Shown here piece by piece: positions 7,957 through 16,223 of a DNA stretch of 34,551 bases (position 1 is its first letter; each line of letters begins with the position of its first letter). The position numbers and the translations under genes are program-made. Origin of the DNA: Rhizobium sp. L43 (GTDB lineage Bacteria > Pseudomonadota > Alphaproteobacteria > Rhizobiales > Rhizobiaceae); NCBI RefSeq assembly GCF_002531725.1, contig NZ_NWSQ01000043.1, positions 1-34,551 on the forward strand, given 5' to 3'. The notes under the pieces were generated by a model, which did not search any database, was not told where the DNA came from, and worked only from the letters and a program-made list of their open reading frames with translations.

Positions 7957-8655
7957 TCAAGCCGCCGCACGCGTCGTGCGCTGTTCGATGCGTTTCTCGT
8001 GCTGACCCTGGATCAGGCGATGCACATAGATCCCCGGCACGTGGATGTGATCGGGATCAAGGCTGCCGACCGGCACGATCTCCTCGACTTCGGCGACGCA
8101 GATCTTGCCGCAGGTGGCCGCCGGCGGGTTGAAGTTGCGGGCCGTCTTGCGGAAGACGAGATTGCCCGTCGTGTCGGCCTTCCAAGCCTTGACGATCGAC
8201 AGATCGGCGACGATGCCGGTCTCGAGAACGAAGACCTCTCCGTCAAAGACCTTGAGTTCTTTTCCCTTTGCTACCACCGTGCCGACGCCGGTCTTGGTAT
8301 AGAAGCCGGCAATACCTGCGCCGCCGGCCCGCATCCGTTCGGCAAGCGTGCCCTGCGGATTGAACTCGAGCTCAAGTTCGCCGCTGAGATACTGCCGCAT
8401 GAACTCGGCGTTCTCGCCGACATAGGACGAGATCATCTTCTTGATCTGCTTTGTCTTCAGCAGCACGCCGAGACCGAAGTCGTCGACCCCGCAATTGTTG
8501 GACGCGATCGTCAGGTCCTTGGTGCCGGCCTCGCGAATCGCGTCGATCAGCAGTTTCGGAATGCCACAAAGGCCGAAGCCGCCCGCGGCAATCAACATGC
8601 GGTCGAACAGCAAGCCCTCAAGCGCCGACGTCGGATTGTCGAAAATCTTGTTCAT
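7957..8655 (-). CDS. 3-oxoacid CoA-transferase subunit A
   Basis: The product is 232 aa from the ATG at 8655, which has a GGGGGGAG ribosome binding site immediately upstream. It has the subunit A hallmarks GLLFDRMLIAAGGFGLCGIP, SNNCGVDDFGLGVLL, KKMISSYVGENAEFMRQYL, GGAGIAGFYTKTGVGT and KADTTGNLVFRKTARNFNP. It pairs with subunit B, encoded just downstream. Together with the thiolase that follows, the products convert a 3-oxoacid to acetyl-CoA using succinyl-CoA. The gene is separated from the aldehyde dehydrogenase gene upstream by 107 bases that hold two perfect hairpins. Confidence 0.92.
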   Translation of the reverse strand: MNKIFDNPTSALEGLLFDRMLIAAGGFGLCGIPKLLIDAIREAGTKDLTIASNNCGVDDFGLGVLLKTKQIKKMISSYVGENAEFMRQYLSGELELEFNPQGTLAERMRAGGAGIAGFYTKTGVGTVVAKGKELKVFDGEVFVLETGIVADLSIVKAWKADTTGNLVFRKTARNFNPPAATCGKICVAEVEEIVPVGSLDPDHIHVPGIYVHRLIQGQHEKRIEQRTTRAAA

Positions 8656-8680
8656 ACTCCCCCCGTTAGGTTCGTCTGTT

Positions 8681-8698
8681 GCGGCGCCGAGGCGCCGC
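8681..8698 (-). promoter_or_regulatory. Perfect GC-rich palindrome upstream of CoA-transferase A
   Basis: GCGGCGCC-GA-GGCGCCGC has perfect 8-base arms and sits 26 bases upstream of the CoA-transferase A start. It may be an operator, or an RNA hairpin that protects or separates the downstream message. No T-run follows on the minus strand, so it is not a normal Rho-independent terminator. Confidence 0.4.
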
Positions 8699-8725
8699 CT
8701 GAATTCATTCCTTGGTTCCCGAACA

Positions 8726-8753
8726 CCCGCAGCAGTTTCCCAACCGCTGCGGG
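8726..8753 (-). promoter_or_regulatory. Hairpin just after the aldehyde dehydrogenase stop
   Basis: Arms CCCGCAGC (8726-8733) and GCTGCGGG (8746-8753) pair perfectly around a 12-base loop, ten bases past the aldehyde dehydrogenase stop codon. With the second hairpin at 8681-8698 it could attenuate or process the transcript between the two gene pairs. A downstream T-run is absent. Confidence 0.4.
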
Positions 8754-8762
8754 CGATCTCGT

Positions 8763-10172
8763 TCACCCGCGATTGATGCAAACGACCTTCGGCTGGGTCA
8801 TTTCTTCATAGGCAAAGCGCACGCCCTCTCGCCCCATGGAGCCATATTTGGAACCGCCGAACGGCATGGCATCGAAGCGGTAGTCCGAGGAGTCGTTAAT
8901 CATCACACCGCCAGCCTCGATCCTGCCTGCGGCGTCCAGTGCGACATTGAGGTTGCTGGTGAAGATGCCGGCGTGCAGACTGTATTCCGGTTCATTCGCG
9001 AGTTCGATCGCTTCATCGAGCGTCTGAAAAGGGGCAAGCATGACCACAGGCGCGAACACTTCCTCGTGCCACAGGCGGCAGCTGACCGGCGTGCCTTCCA
9101 GCACGGTTGGGTGATAGAGCGACCCCTCGCGTTTGTGACCGCAGAGCAGCTTCGCGCCTGCGGCGATGGCGTCATTGACAGCTGCTTCGGTGCGTTCGGC
9201 GACTTCCTTCGAGACCATCGGGCCAACATCCGTGTCTTCCTTCAGCGGATCCCCGGCCTTGAGCTTGTTGGTCGCGGCGACAAAGGCGTCGCGAAAGCGC
9301 CCATAGAGTTCAGCCTGGACAAGAACACGCTGGGCGCCGATGCAGTTCTGCCCGGCTGCCCAGAAGGCGCCCGAAACGCAGCCTTCAACCGCCTTGTCGA
9401 AGTCGCAGTCATTCATAACGATGACCGGCGCATTGCCGCCCAGTTCCATTGCAAGTTTCTTCAGTCCCGCCTTGCGACTGATGGCTTCTCCCGTAGCAAA
9501 CCCACCGGTAAAGGAGACCATGCGGACGTCCCGTGCAGAGACAAGGGCCGTCACGATCTCCCTGTCGCCGTGAACGAGGGTGATGATCTCGCGCGGCAAG
9601 CCTGCTTCGACCAAGGCGTCAACAAGGTTGATAGAGGAAAACGGCGTCAGGTTCGAGGGTTTCAGCAGTACCGCGTTACCACCGGCAATCGCAGGACCAA
9701 GCTTGTGCGCGACTAGGTTCAGAGGGTCGTTATAGGGGGTGATCGCGGTGATGATGCCGAGCGGCTCTCGCGTAAACCAGCCCTGGCGCTGTTCCGACCC
9801 CACATAGGCATCGAAAGGCACGATCTCGCCGGCATTGCGTTTTGCCTCTTCGGCAGACAGCTTCAGCGTATTGACGCAACGAAGCACTTCCTTGCGCGCC
9901 TGGATGATCGTCTTGCCGGCTTCGCGCACGATGGTCTCAGCGAAAGCGTCACGACGGCTCTCGATAATCTGCGCAGCGCCTTTGAGGATGCTCGCACGCT
10001 TGTGTCTTGGCAGCTTGCTGGAAAGCTCAGAGCCGCGACGGGCGCGGGCGAGGAGTTCACCGATTTCGCTTGCATCCGTGGCCTCAACCGTCCCCAGCAC
10101 AGACCCGTCATAGGGGCTATGGACGGTGATCGGCGCCAAGCTGGTGCTGATATGAAGTTCGGCGGCGGTCAT
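8763..10172 (-). CDS. Aldehyde dehydrogenase (NAD(P)-dependent; DoeC/y4uC-like)
   Basis: The product is 469 aa and would oxidise an aldehyde to the acid. The general base is Glu243 in KKLAMELGGNAPVIV, and the nucleophile Cys277 is in AAGQNCIGAQRVLV. The NAD-binding stretch includes LGIITAITPYNDPLNL, LLKPSNLTPFS and VSFTGGFATGEAI. NDSSDYRFDAMPFGGSKYGS near the C-terminus is the usual oligomerisation end. It follows a class III aminotransferase, so the expected substrate is the semialdehyde which that enzyme makes, for example aspartate semialdehyde as for DoeC in ectoine breakdown. That is inference from position. From memory it resembles the y4uC product of the NGR234 plasmid. Confidence 0.88.
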   Translation of the reverse strand: MTAAELHISTSLAPITVHSPYDGSVLGTVEATDASEIGELLARARRGSELSSKLPRHKRASILKGAAQIIESRRDAFAETIVREAGKTIIQARKEVLRCVNTLKLSAEEAKRNAGEIVPFDAYVGSEQRQGWFTREPLGIITAITPYNDPLNLVAHKLGPAIAGGNAVLLKPSNLTPFSSINLVDALVEAGLPREIITLVHGDREIVTALVSARDVRMVSFTGGFATGEAISRKAGLKKLAMELGGNAPVIVMNDCDFDKAVEGCVSGAFWAAGQNCIGAQRVLVQAELYGRFRDAFVAATNKLKAGDPLKEDTDVGPMVSKEVAERTEAAVNDAIAAGAKLLCGHKREGSLYHPTVLEGTPVSCRLWHEEVFAPVVMLAPFQTLDEAIELANEPEYSLHAGIFTSNLNVALDAAGRIEAGGVMINDSSDYRFDAMPFGGSKYGSMGREGVRFAYEEMTQPKVVCINRG

Positions 10173-10308
10173 AGGCCGGCTTCCTCTTTACTGGTGCGCA
10201 TTGCTTTGCGACGGGTAAGTTTCTCGGTCCGGGCAAGGAGAGATCCCTGCCCCATTCTCAATTCCATGAATGCGATGGGTTGCGGTCGGAACCTGCCTAC
10301 GCCTACCG

Positions 10309-11712
10309 TCAGATCTTCTGACCGTCGCGGACGAGGTCGTCCATGACCGAGCGCACCGCCTTCTCGGCGATCGAGACGATCTCGTCGATCTCCGCCTTGG
10401 TGGTGACGAGCGGCGGTGCAAAGCCGAGGATGTCGCCATGCGGCATGGCGCGGGCGATGAGGCCACGATCGCGGGCAGCCTTGGAGACGCGGGCACCGAC
10501 CTTCAGGGACGGATCGAAGCGCTTCTTGTTCTCACGATCGCCGACAAACTCGATGGCACCCATCAGACCAACGCCACGCACTTCGCCGACGATCGGCAGC
10601 TGTGCGAACTTCTCCTTGAGCTGTGCCTGGAAATAGGCGCCAACCTCGCGGGCGTTGCCCGGCAGGTCTTCCTTCTCGACGATGTCAAGGACCGCGTTGG
10701 CAGCTGCCGCACCGATCGGGTGGCCGGAATAGGTGTAGCCGTGCGAGAAGGCGCCGACCTTGTCAGCTCCCTCTTCCATGACCTTATAGACCTTCTCACC
10801 GACGATCGACGCCGAAAGCGGGAAATAGGCCGAAGTGAGGCCCTTGGCGACGGTGATCAGGTCGGGTTCGATGCAGTAATGCTGCGAGCCGAACATCGAG
10901 CCGGTGCGGCCGAAGCCGGTGACGACTTCGTCGGCGATCAAAAGCACGTCGTGCTTCTTGAGCACCGCCTGGATCGCTTCCCAATAGCCTTCCGGCGGCG
11001 GCGTGATACCACCGGTGCCAAGCACCGGCTCGGCGATGAAGGCGCCGACATTGTCCGGCCCGAGCGTCTCGATCATCTCGTCGAGCTCGGCAGCACGGCG
11101 GGCTGAGAATTCGTGTTCGGTTTCGCCGGGGTTGGCACCCCAGTAGTGGTGCGGAACACCGGTATGGTCGATCTGCGGCAGCGGCAGATCCATGTGGTCG
11201 TGATAGAAACTCATGCCGGTCATAGAGCCGGAGACGACGCTGCAGCCGTGATAGCCGCGTTCACGCGATATAATTTTCTTCTTCGTCGGTTTGCCGCGCA
11301 GGTTGTTGTAGTACCAGACGAGCTTTGCCTGGGTCTCGTTGGCGTCCGAGCCCGACATGCCGTAGAACACCTTGCTCATTTTGCCGGGCGCCATCTTCAC
11401 GAGGCGATCGGAAAGGATCGCAAGCTCTTCGGTCGTGTGTGCAGCGTAGGAATGGTAATAGGCCAGGCGGTAAGCCTGACGCGAGATTGCCTCGGCGACC
11501 TCGGTGCGACCGTAACCGACATTGACGCAGTAGAGGCCGGCAAAACCATCGATCAGCTGGTTGCCATGGGCATCCTGGACGCGGATTCCCTTACCCGTCT
11601 CGACGATCGTCGGCTCGCCAAGCTTTCCGCTGGCAAAATCCTTCAACTGCGTGAAAGGATGCAGGACCGAGTTGCGATCCTTCTCAGCTATGTTTTTGAT
11701 GTTGACAGTCAT
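10309..11712 (-). CDS. Class III aminotransferase (DoeD/y4uB-like)
   Basis: The product is 467 aa from the ATG at 11712, with GGAAGG upstream; the open frame extends 28 codons further but without similarity. PLP enzyme of the omega-aminotransferase group: GMSGSDANETQAKLVWYYN binds the phosphate, Asp261 is in LLIADEVVTGFGRTG, and the Schiff-base Lys290 is in LITVAKGLTSAYFPLS. HGYTYSGHPIGAAAANAVL is also conserved. It would transfer an amino group from a terminal amine to pyruvate or 2-oxoglutarate. Placed next to an aldehyde dehydrogenase and Eut/Doe-like genes, 2,4-diaminobutyrate to aspartate semialdehyde is a plausible reaction, but gamma-aminobutyrate or a polyamine are alternatives. A truncated relative lies at 3494-3686. 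Confidence 0.9.
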   Translation of the reverse strand: MTVNIKNIAEKDRNSVLHPFTQLKDFASGKLGEPTIVETGKGIRVQDAHGNQLIDGFAGLYCVNVGYGRTEVAEAISRQAYRLAYYHSYAAHTTEELAILSDRLVKMAPGKMSKVFYGMSGSDANETQAKLVWYYNNLRGKPTKKKIISRERGYHGCSVVSGSMTGMSFYHDHMDLPLPQIDHTGVPHHYWGANPGETEHEFSARRAAELDEMIETLGPDNVGAFIAEPVLGTGGITPPPEGYWEAIQAVLKKHDVLLIADEVVTGFGRTGSMFGSQHYCIEPDLITVAKGLTSAYFPLSASIVGEKVYKVMEEGADKVGAFSHGYTYSGHPIGAAAANAVLDIVEKEDLPGNAREVGAYFQAQLKEKFAQLPIVGEVRGVGLMGAIEFVGDRENKKRFDPSLKVGARVSKAARDRGLIARAMPHGDILGFAPPLVTTKAEIDEIVSIAEKAVRSVMDDLVRDGQKI

Positions 11713-11853
11713 TTTAATTCCTTCCACCGCCGCATCTCGGCTGCGAATTTTGTATCTGTGAACAGGGCCAGATCGAGCAGGAGCACACAACCTCAAGTTT
11801 AGGACAGCTTCGCTTGGCCGACCCGCTCCGATGATAGTGCCTTCAAGTGCGAG

Positions 11854-13287
11854 CTAAACCGCACCATTTCGCTCTGGGGTGGCGCAGGGTTCCTGCAAAC
11901 TTTTCCGCTTAATGCAGTAGTTCGCTATTCGTGCGGGCTTTGCCGATTTGAATCGTGCCGGTGGGCTTGTGAAGCAACCGTGGTTGTCGAGACAGGAGTG
12001 AAAAGACAAAGCGGGGATCGGACCACCGAACCCCGCCTGCATTAGGTGAATCGGATTGCTATCTCCGACAACACATCCTCTTACGAGACACGAGATTTCG
12101 CAGTTCGTGGTGTCGATGACCAGCAATTTCCGCGGAACGTTGGACAGGAATTCGGCTTGTCGATCGGTGATCAGGATGCTTTCGGTGATTTCGATGCCCC
12201 AATCCCCATACCAAAGACCAGACATGAAATGGAACGTCATTCCCGGCTTCAGTTCCGTCTTGTCACCCTCCCGGAAGCTCGCCGAGCTCTCGCCCCACGC
12301 AGTCGGATAGCCCATCCCGATCGGGTAACCTGAGCGACTCGTCTTCTCAAAGCCGTATCGCGCCAACGTTCCGGAATAGGCTCTGGCGATATCCTCGCAG
12401 AGGTTACCGGCCACGGCCTTTCGAGCCCCGCCTGCATGCCATCGAGAACAGCCTTTTCCGCGTCCAGTATCTGCTGGGTAGGTCGTCCGAGATAATAGGT
12501 GCGCGACAAGGGGCAGTGATAGCGCTTGTGTACGCCGGCAAGCTCGAAGAAAACGCTCTCGTCGGCCCGTATAGGCCGGTCCGTCCAGGTCAGATGCGGG
12601 GCGGACGCGTCTGCCCCGGCGCCAAGATTCGGGACGCAGGCCGGATAATCTCCCCAGTAGGCATCGACGCCGCGGGTGCCGATATAAGTGAGTTCGGCAA
12701 TCACGTCGGATTGCTTTATTCCCAGTCGCAGCAATTCGCCGACACGCTGATGCATGGCTTCGACGATCTTACCATCCGCGCATGTACTCGATTTCTCGTG
12801 GGGACTTTACCAAGCGCTGCGAGTTGATCAGTCTGTCGGCATTTTTGAATCTTGCATTCGGGAGCGACGCGGACAGCGCTTCAAAAGATCGGGCCGACAG
12901 GCAGGCGCTGTCCTTTTCGACACCGATCGTTGCCGAGCCATGACCCTCGTTTGCAATGATCTGCCCCGGGGCCGACATTGCGTGCAAGGTATCGGACTGG
13001 ACATATTCGTCACCGTACCATTTGATGCGGTCTTCGCCGATATAGGCCGTCCTGCGGCAACCGTTGGCGTCCATGCGCCGGCCGAACCAGAGCGGATCCT
13101 TGTCCTTGGACACCACGACGCATTGAGGCACACAATAGGAGCAGCCATCGTAGCCCGTCAGCCAGCCCATGTTTGCAGGATCGGTTACGACCAATAAGTC
13201 GATGCCCGTCTGCTCCATTGCCCCGCGCGCCTTTTCGAGGCGAGTTTTGTATTCAGACAAATCGAACCGTAGCGTTTCGCCGTTCAC
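11854..13287 (-). pseudogene. M24 creatinase-type hydrolase, ectoine-hydrolase-like, frameshifted
   Basis: The reading starts at GTG 13287 after GGAGG and gives DLLVVTDPANMGWLTGYDGC, then RLVKSPREIEYMR, where the frame is lost near 12775 (about two bases missing). The second frame gives YIGTRGVDAYWGDYPACVPN, APHLTWTDRPIRA, HKRYHCPLSRTYYLG and DGMQAGLE. It is lost near 12425 (about one base missing). The third frame gives GNLCEDIARAYSGTLARYGF, GYPIGMGYPTAWGESS, GMTFHFMSGLWYGDWGIE and VPRKLLVID. It then runs on about 85 codons past the expected end. All parts align in order with the intact relative at 18207-19385. Motifs such as HxRYHCPLSRT and GLW-DWG-EITESI are those I associate with DoeA/EutD ectoine hydrolase, more so than in the intact copy. 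Confidence 0.85.
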
Positions 13288-13315
13288 GTCAGATCCTCCA
13301 ATTGAAGTCGAAAAT

Positions 13316-14032
13316 TCAAGCGCGGCAGGTTGCTGCGGCGATAGTCAGCCTGCAGAGGTCCGTGATGTCGTAGATGGGCAGCCCGGTCTTTGATCGCAGG
13401 GCATTTGCGACGGTGGGAAAGCCTGTGCACTCGAAGAGTATCATTGCGATATCGGGATGGTCCGCGCGAAGTTGCGCGATGCGGTCACCAACTTCCCGTT
13501 GAATCTGGTCAACGTCGGTACGGACGAACGGGCGAGCCAAAGCATTGCGCACGTAAACGCCACCTTCGATTCCTCCGACGACCACGCTTTTGCGATCCGC
13601 GGGATTTTCGATGCCCAGTAGGTCTTCACTGCAATGTCGAGAGTCGGCGGTCAAAACAGCAAGTTTCTTTTGAGGTGCGAGTTGCCGCAGCAGAGCCGGA
13701 ATGAGGAGCAGGCTGGAAGTCACAACCGGCACATTGACCGCCGCTGAGATCGCTTGCTGGTGACGGATAAAAAAACCGCAGTCTGCGGTAATCACGCCAG
13801 CACCGCGGGCGATCAGCCGCTCGGCGGCGGCTATACAGGCACTCTCGAGCGATGCATCGCCAGGAATGATCACTTCCGCCAGAGCGCCCTCAACCATTTC
13901 TGTGATCACGGGTCGGTTGAAAGTCGCCGGGTGGAAGAGCGATCCTTCCCGCGGAGCGAAAGTCGGGCTGTCTGCCGTCAGGCCTTCATCGAGCTCAAGA
14001 ATTCCGAGAGTAAGGTTGGTTTGCGAAGACAT
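13316..14032 (-). CDS. Asp/Glu racemase superfamily protein (EutA-like position)
   Basis: The product is 238 aa from the ATG at 14032, chosen because GGAG lies eight bases upstream; an ATG at 14047 would add five residues. Two cysteines sit where the superfamily has its catalytic pair: ITADCGFFIRHQQAI and MILFECTGFPTVANAL. Other family-like blocks are LGILELDEGLTADSPTF and LAVLTADSRHC. Members include aspartate racemase, maleate isomerase and arylmalonate decarboxylase. From memory, EutA of the Sinorhizobium ectoine operon is in this superfamily and precedes eutB and eutC; here the gene follows the eutBC fusion. The reaction is unknown. Confidence 0.75.
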   Translation of the reverse strand: MSSQTNLTLGILELDEGLTADSPTFAPREGSLFHPATFNRPVITEMVEGALAEVIIPGDASLESACIAAAERLIARGAGVITADCGFFIRHQQAISAAVNVPVVTSSLLLIPALLRQLAPQKKLAVLTADSRHCSEDLLGIENPADRKSVVVGGIEGGVYVRNALARPFVRTDVDQIQREVGDRIAQLRADHPDIAMILFECTGFPTVANALRSKTGLPIYDITDLCRLTIAAATCRA

Positions 14033-14219
14033 AAAATGAAGCTCCATGGTTAAAACGGCTGTTACCGCTTTGAGAAAAATTCGATTAGCAACTGGCCTCG
14101 AGAAATGAGGGGAACGACGAGCCCCTCATCCTGCTTTCTGAAACCAGCGCACCTCCCAAGCCATGCCGAATTTTCTTTCAGTTCTAGCGCCATACTGCGC
14201 ATCCAGAACCTCCGGTTGA

Positions 14220-16223
14220 TCAATCGATTGTGGTTCCGGCTTTCGCAGCAAGCGCCCTGGCAAAGGCGAAATTGGCAATGGCGGTGTTTTGAATTCCCGT
14301 CCCGGTCAGATCGGCAATGGTGATCTGGCTATTGCTGGTGCGACCGGCGATCGCACCAACAACAACCTGGCCGAGCTCGGCAAAAGATTGGTCTTCAGCG
14401 ACTGCGCCGGCCGCGATAGCGTGATGCAGCTCGCCGAGCCGACGCGTTTGACAGAGGCTGTCCGCGACATAGAGATCGGCGCGGGCAATTGCCTGCGGCT
14501 CGACCTCATTCTTGTGTTCGGCATCCGAACCCATGGTCGTGATGTGTTGCCCCGGATCGAGCCATTGCGCCTCAAGGTTCGGATGATCGGCCGGTGTTGT
14601 GGTAATGATGACTTGCGCACCGGCGACAGCCTCTTTCCCGCTTTTGCAAGCGGTGACGCTGATACCCAATTGGGCGGACAGTTCTCGCGCCGTCTTTCCG
14701 GCCCTGGAGCTGCCGCGCGCCCAAATGCGGGCTTCGCGAATTGGCCGAACCAACATGAGCGCCTGCAGCTGTAGACGCGCCTGCATCCCAGCACCAAACA
14801 CAGCAGCCACCGACGAGTCTTTGCGGGCGAGGCGCATTGCAGCTACCGCGCCCGCGGCGGCCGTGCGGACATCGGTGAGATAGCCGTTATCGAGCAACCA
14901 TGCCTGAACCAAGCCCGTCTTGCTGGACAGTAGGATTATCAGGCCATTCGTGCTGGGCAGACCAAGTTCCGGATTGCAGAAAAAGCCGGGGCTGATTTTT
15001 ATGGCGAAGCCATCTAGGCCGGGGACATAGGCGGTTTTGACGTCGACTTCGCCGCGATGCTCGACAATATCCAGACGAAAAATTGGTGGCATCACCACGC
15101 TTTTCGTCGCTAGCGTGCGAAACGCCTCTTCGACGCAACGGACGGCCTCCAGATCCAATGACACCAGCTTTCTCAGCTGGTGTTCCGTTAAGATCGTCGT
15201 CGACCTCATGAAGCCCATCCTCAGCCATTCCTCGTCATTGCTGACGATACGTTGATGCAATTTCATATCGATATTGCCGCCCGACAGTACGATCACAACC
15301 GGTCCCCGCAGATCGTTGATCTTGTTTGCTAGCAAAGCCGCAATGCCGATCGCTCCCGCACCCTCCACGACTTCGCGCACCTGCGCGTACGCATGTCGAA
15401 TGCCGGCGGCGATTTCGGATTCGCTCAACAATATGACGTCGTCCAACAGGTCCCGGCACATGGCAAATGTCCATTTGTTGGCGAGCCCGATTCCGCCGCC
15501 GAGTGAATCAGCGAGACTTTCGAATTCTTCGACCTGGACAGGGCGCCCCGCATCAAGGCTGGCTTTAATCGCGGCGCCGCGATCCATCGTGAGGCCGATG
15601 ATTCGCGCAGCCGGCCGAAGGCTCTTCACTGCTGCCGCCACGCCCGAAGCCAACCCTCCGCCCGATAGTGGAATAAGAACAGTAGCTACGTGTGGCAGCG
15701 CCTCGACGATTTCCAGTCCGAGGGTACCTTGACCGGCAATGACTGCCGGGTGATCAAACGGAGGAATGAGGCATCGTCCCTCGCCTGCTAATCTCTCGGC
15801 TTCTTCCTGAGCGTCATCCTGCGATCGACCGACTATCCGAACCCCAGGCCCAAGCTGCCGAATTTCGGAAACCTTGTTCTCAGGCACCAGATTGGACATG
15901 CAGATCGTTGCATTCACGCCGCAAGCGTTCGCCGCGAAGGAAAGTGCGCGCCCGTGATTGCCGGTCGAGGCGGCGACAACTCCCCGTCGCCGCTCTTCTT
16001 GAGAAAGCTGGAGAACCGCATTGAAGGCACCGCGCAGCTTGAAACTGCCGGTGGTCTGCCGGTGCTCCAGTTTGAGATAAACCGGAACTCTGGAAAAGCT
16101 CGATAACGTAGACGATTGCGTGAGCGGGGTGGTTAGTATGTGATCCTTGATGCGCTTTCGGGCATCTTCGATATCGTTGAGATCGATCATTCGGGTCAGC
16201 CTCGGCGCGAAACCAGTCATCAC
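14220..16223 (-). CDS. EutB-EutC fusion: threonine dehydratase-like plus ornithine cyclodeaminase-like
   Basis: This is one uninterrupted 667-aa frame with two complete enzymes. Residues 1-338 are a fold-type II PLP enzyme: the Schiff-base Lys62 is in TTGSFKLRGAFNAV, followed by AASTGNHGRALSFAA, GQGTLGLEI and the phosphate loop LIPLSGGGLASGV. Residues 339-667 are an ornithine cyclodeaminase/mu-crystallin-like NAD-binding protein: KISPGFFCNPELGLPSTNG, AVFGAGMQARLQLQAL, TTMGSDAEHKNEV and IADLTGTGIQNTAIANFAF. Each half has the length of the stand-alone protein (about 330 aa), so the joint has no added linker. Met339 (codon at 15207-15209) has TGAGG nine bases upstream and may be the old eutC start. 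The gene start overlaps the stop of the M20 gene by four bases (GTGA), implying coupled translation. In ectoine users these two proteins are separate genes; their exact reactions are not settled. Confidence 0.9.
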   Translation of the reverse strand: MMTGFAPRLTRMIDLNDIEDARKRIKDHILTTPLTQSSTLSSFSRVPVYLKLEHRQTTGSFKLRGAFNAVLQLSQEERRRGVVAASTGNHGRALSFAANACGVNATICMSNLVPENKVSEIRQLGPGVRIVGRSQDDAQEEAERLAGEGRCLIPPFDHPAVIAGQGTLGLEIVEALPHVATVLIPLSGGGLASGVAAAVKSLRPAARIIGLTMDRGAAIKASLDAGRPVQVEEFESLADSLGGGIGLANKWTFAMCRDLLDDVILLSESEIAAGIRHAYAQVREVVEGAGAIGIAALLANKINDLRGPVVIVLSGGNIDMKLHQRIVSNDEEWLRMGFMRSTTILTEHQLRKLVSLDLEAVRCVEEAFRTLATKSVVMPPIFRLDIVEHRGEVDVKTAYVPGLDGFAIKISPGFFCNPELGLPSTNGLIILLSSKTGLVQAWLLDNGYLTDVRTAAAGAVAAMRLARKDSSVAAVFGAGMQARLQLQALMLVRPIREARIWARGSSRAGKTARELSAQLGISVTACKSGKEAVAGAQVIITTTPADHPNLEAQWLDPGQHITTMGSDAEHKNEVEPQAIARADLYVADSLCQTRRLGELHHAIAAGAVAEDQSFAELGQVVVGAIAGRTSNSQITIADLTGTGIQNTAIANFAFARALAAKAGTTID

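Noticed and set aside
7939..9716. Long plus-strand open frames (290 and 334 codons)
   Set aside because: Antisense to CoA-transferase A and aldehyde dehydrogenase; His/Arg/Asp-rich composition typical of shadow frames.
10270..11802. Plus-strand frames of 278 and 229 codons
   Set aside because: Antisense to the class III aminotransferase with all PLP motifs intact.
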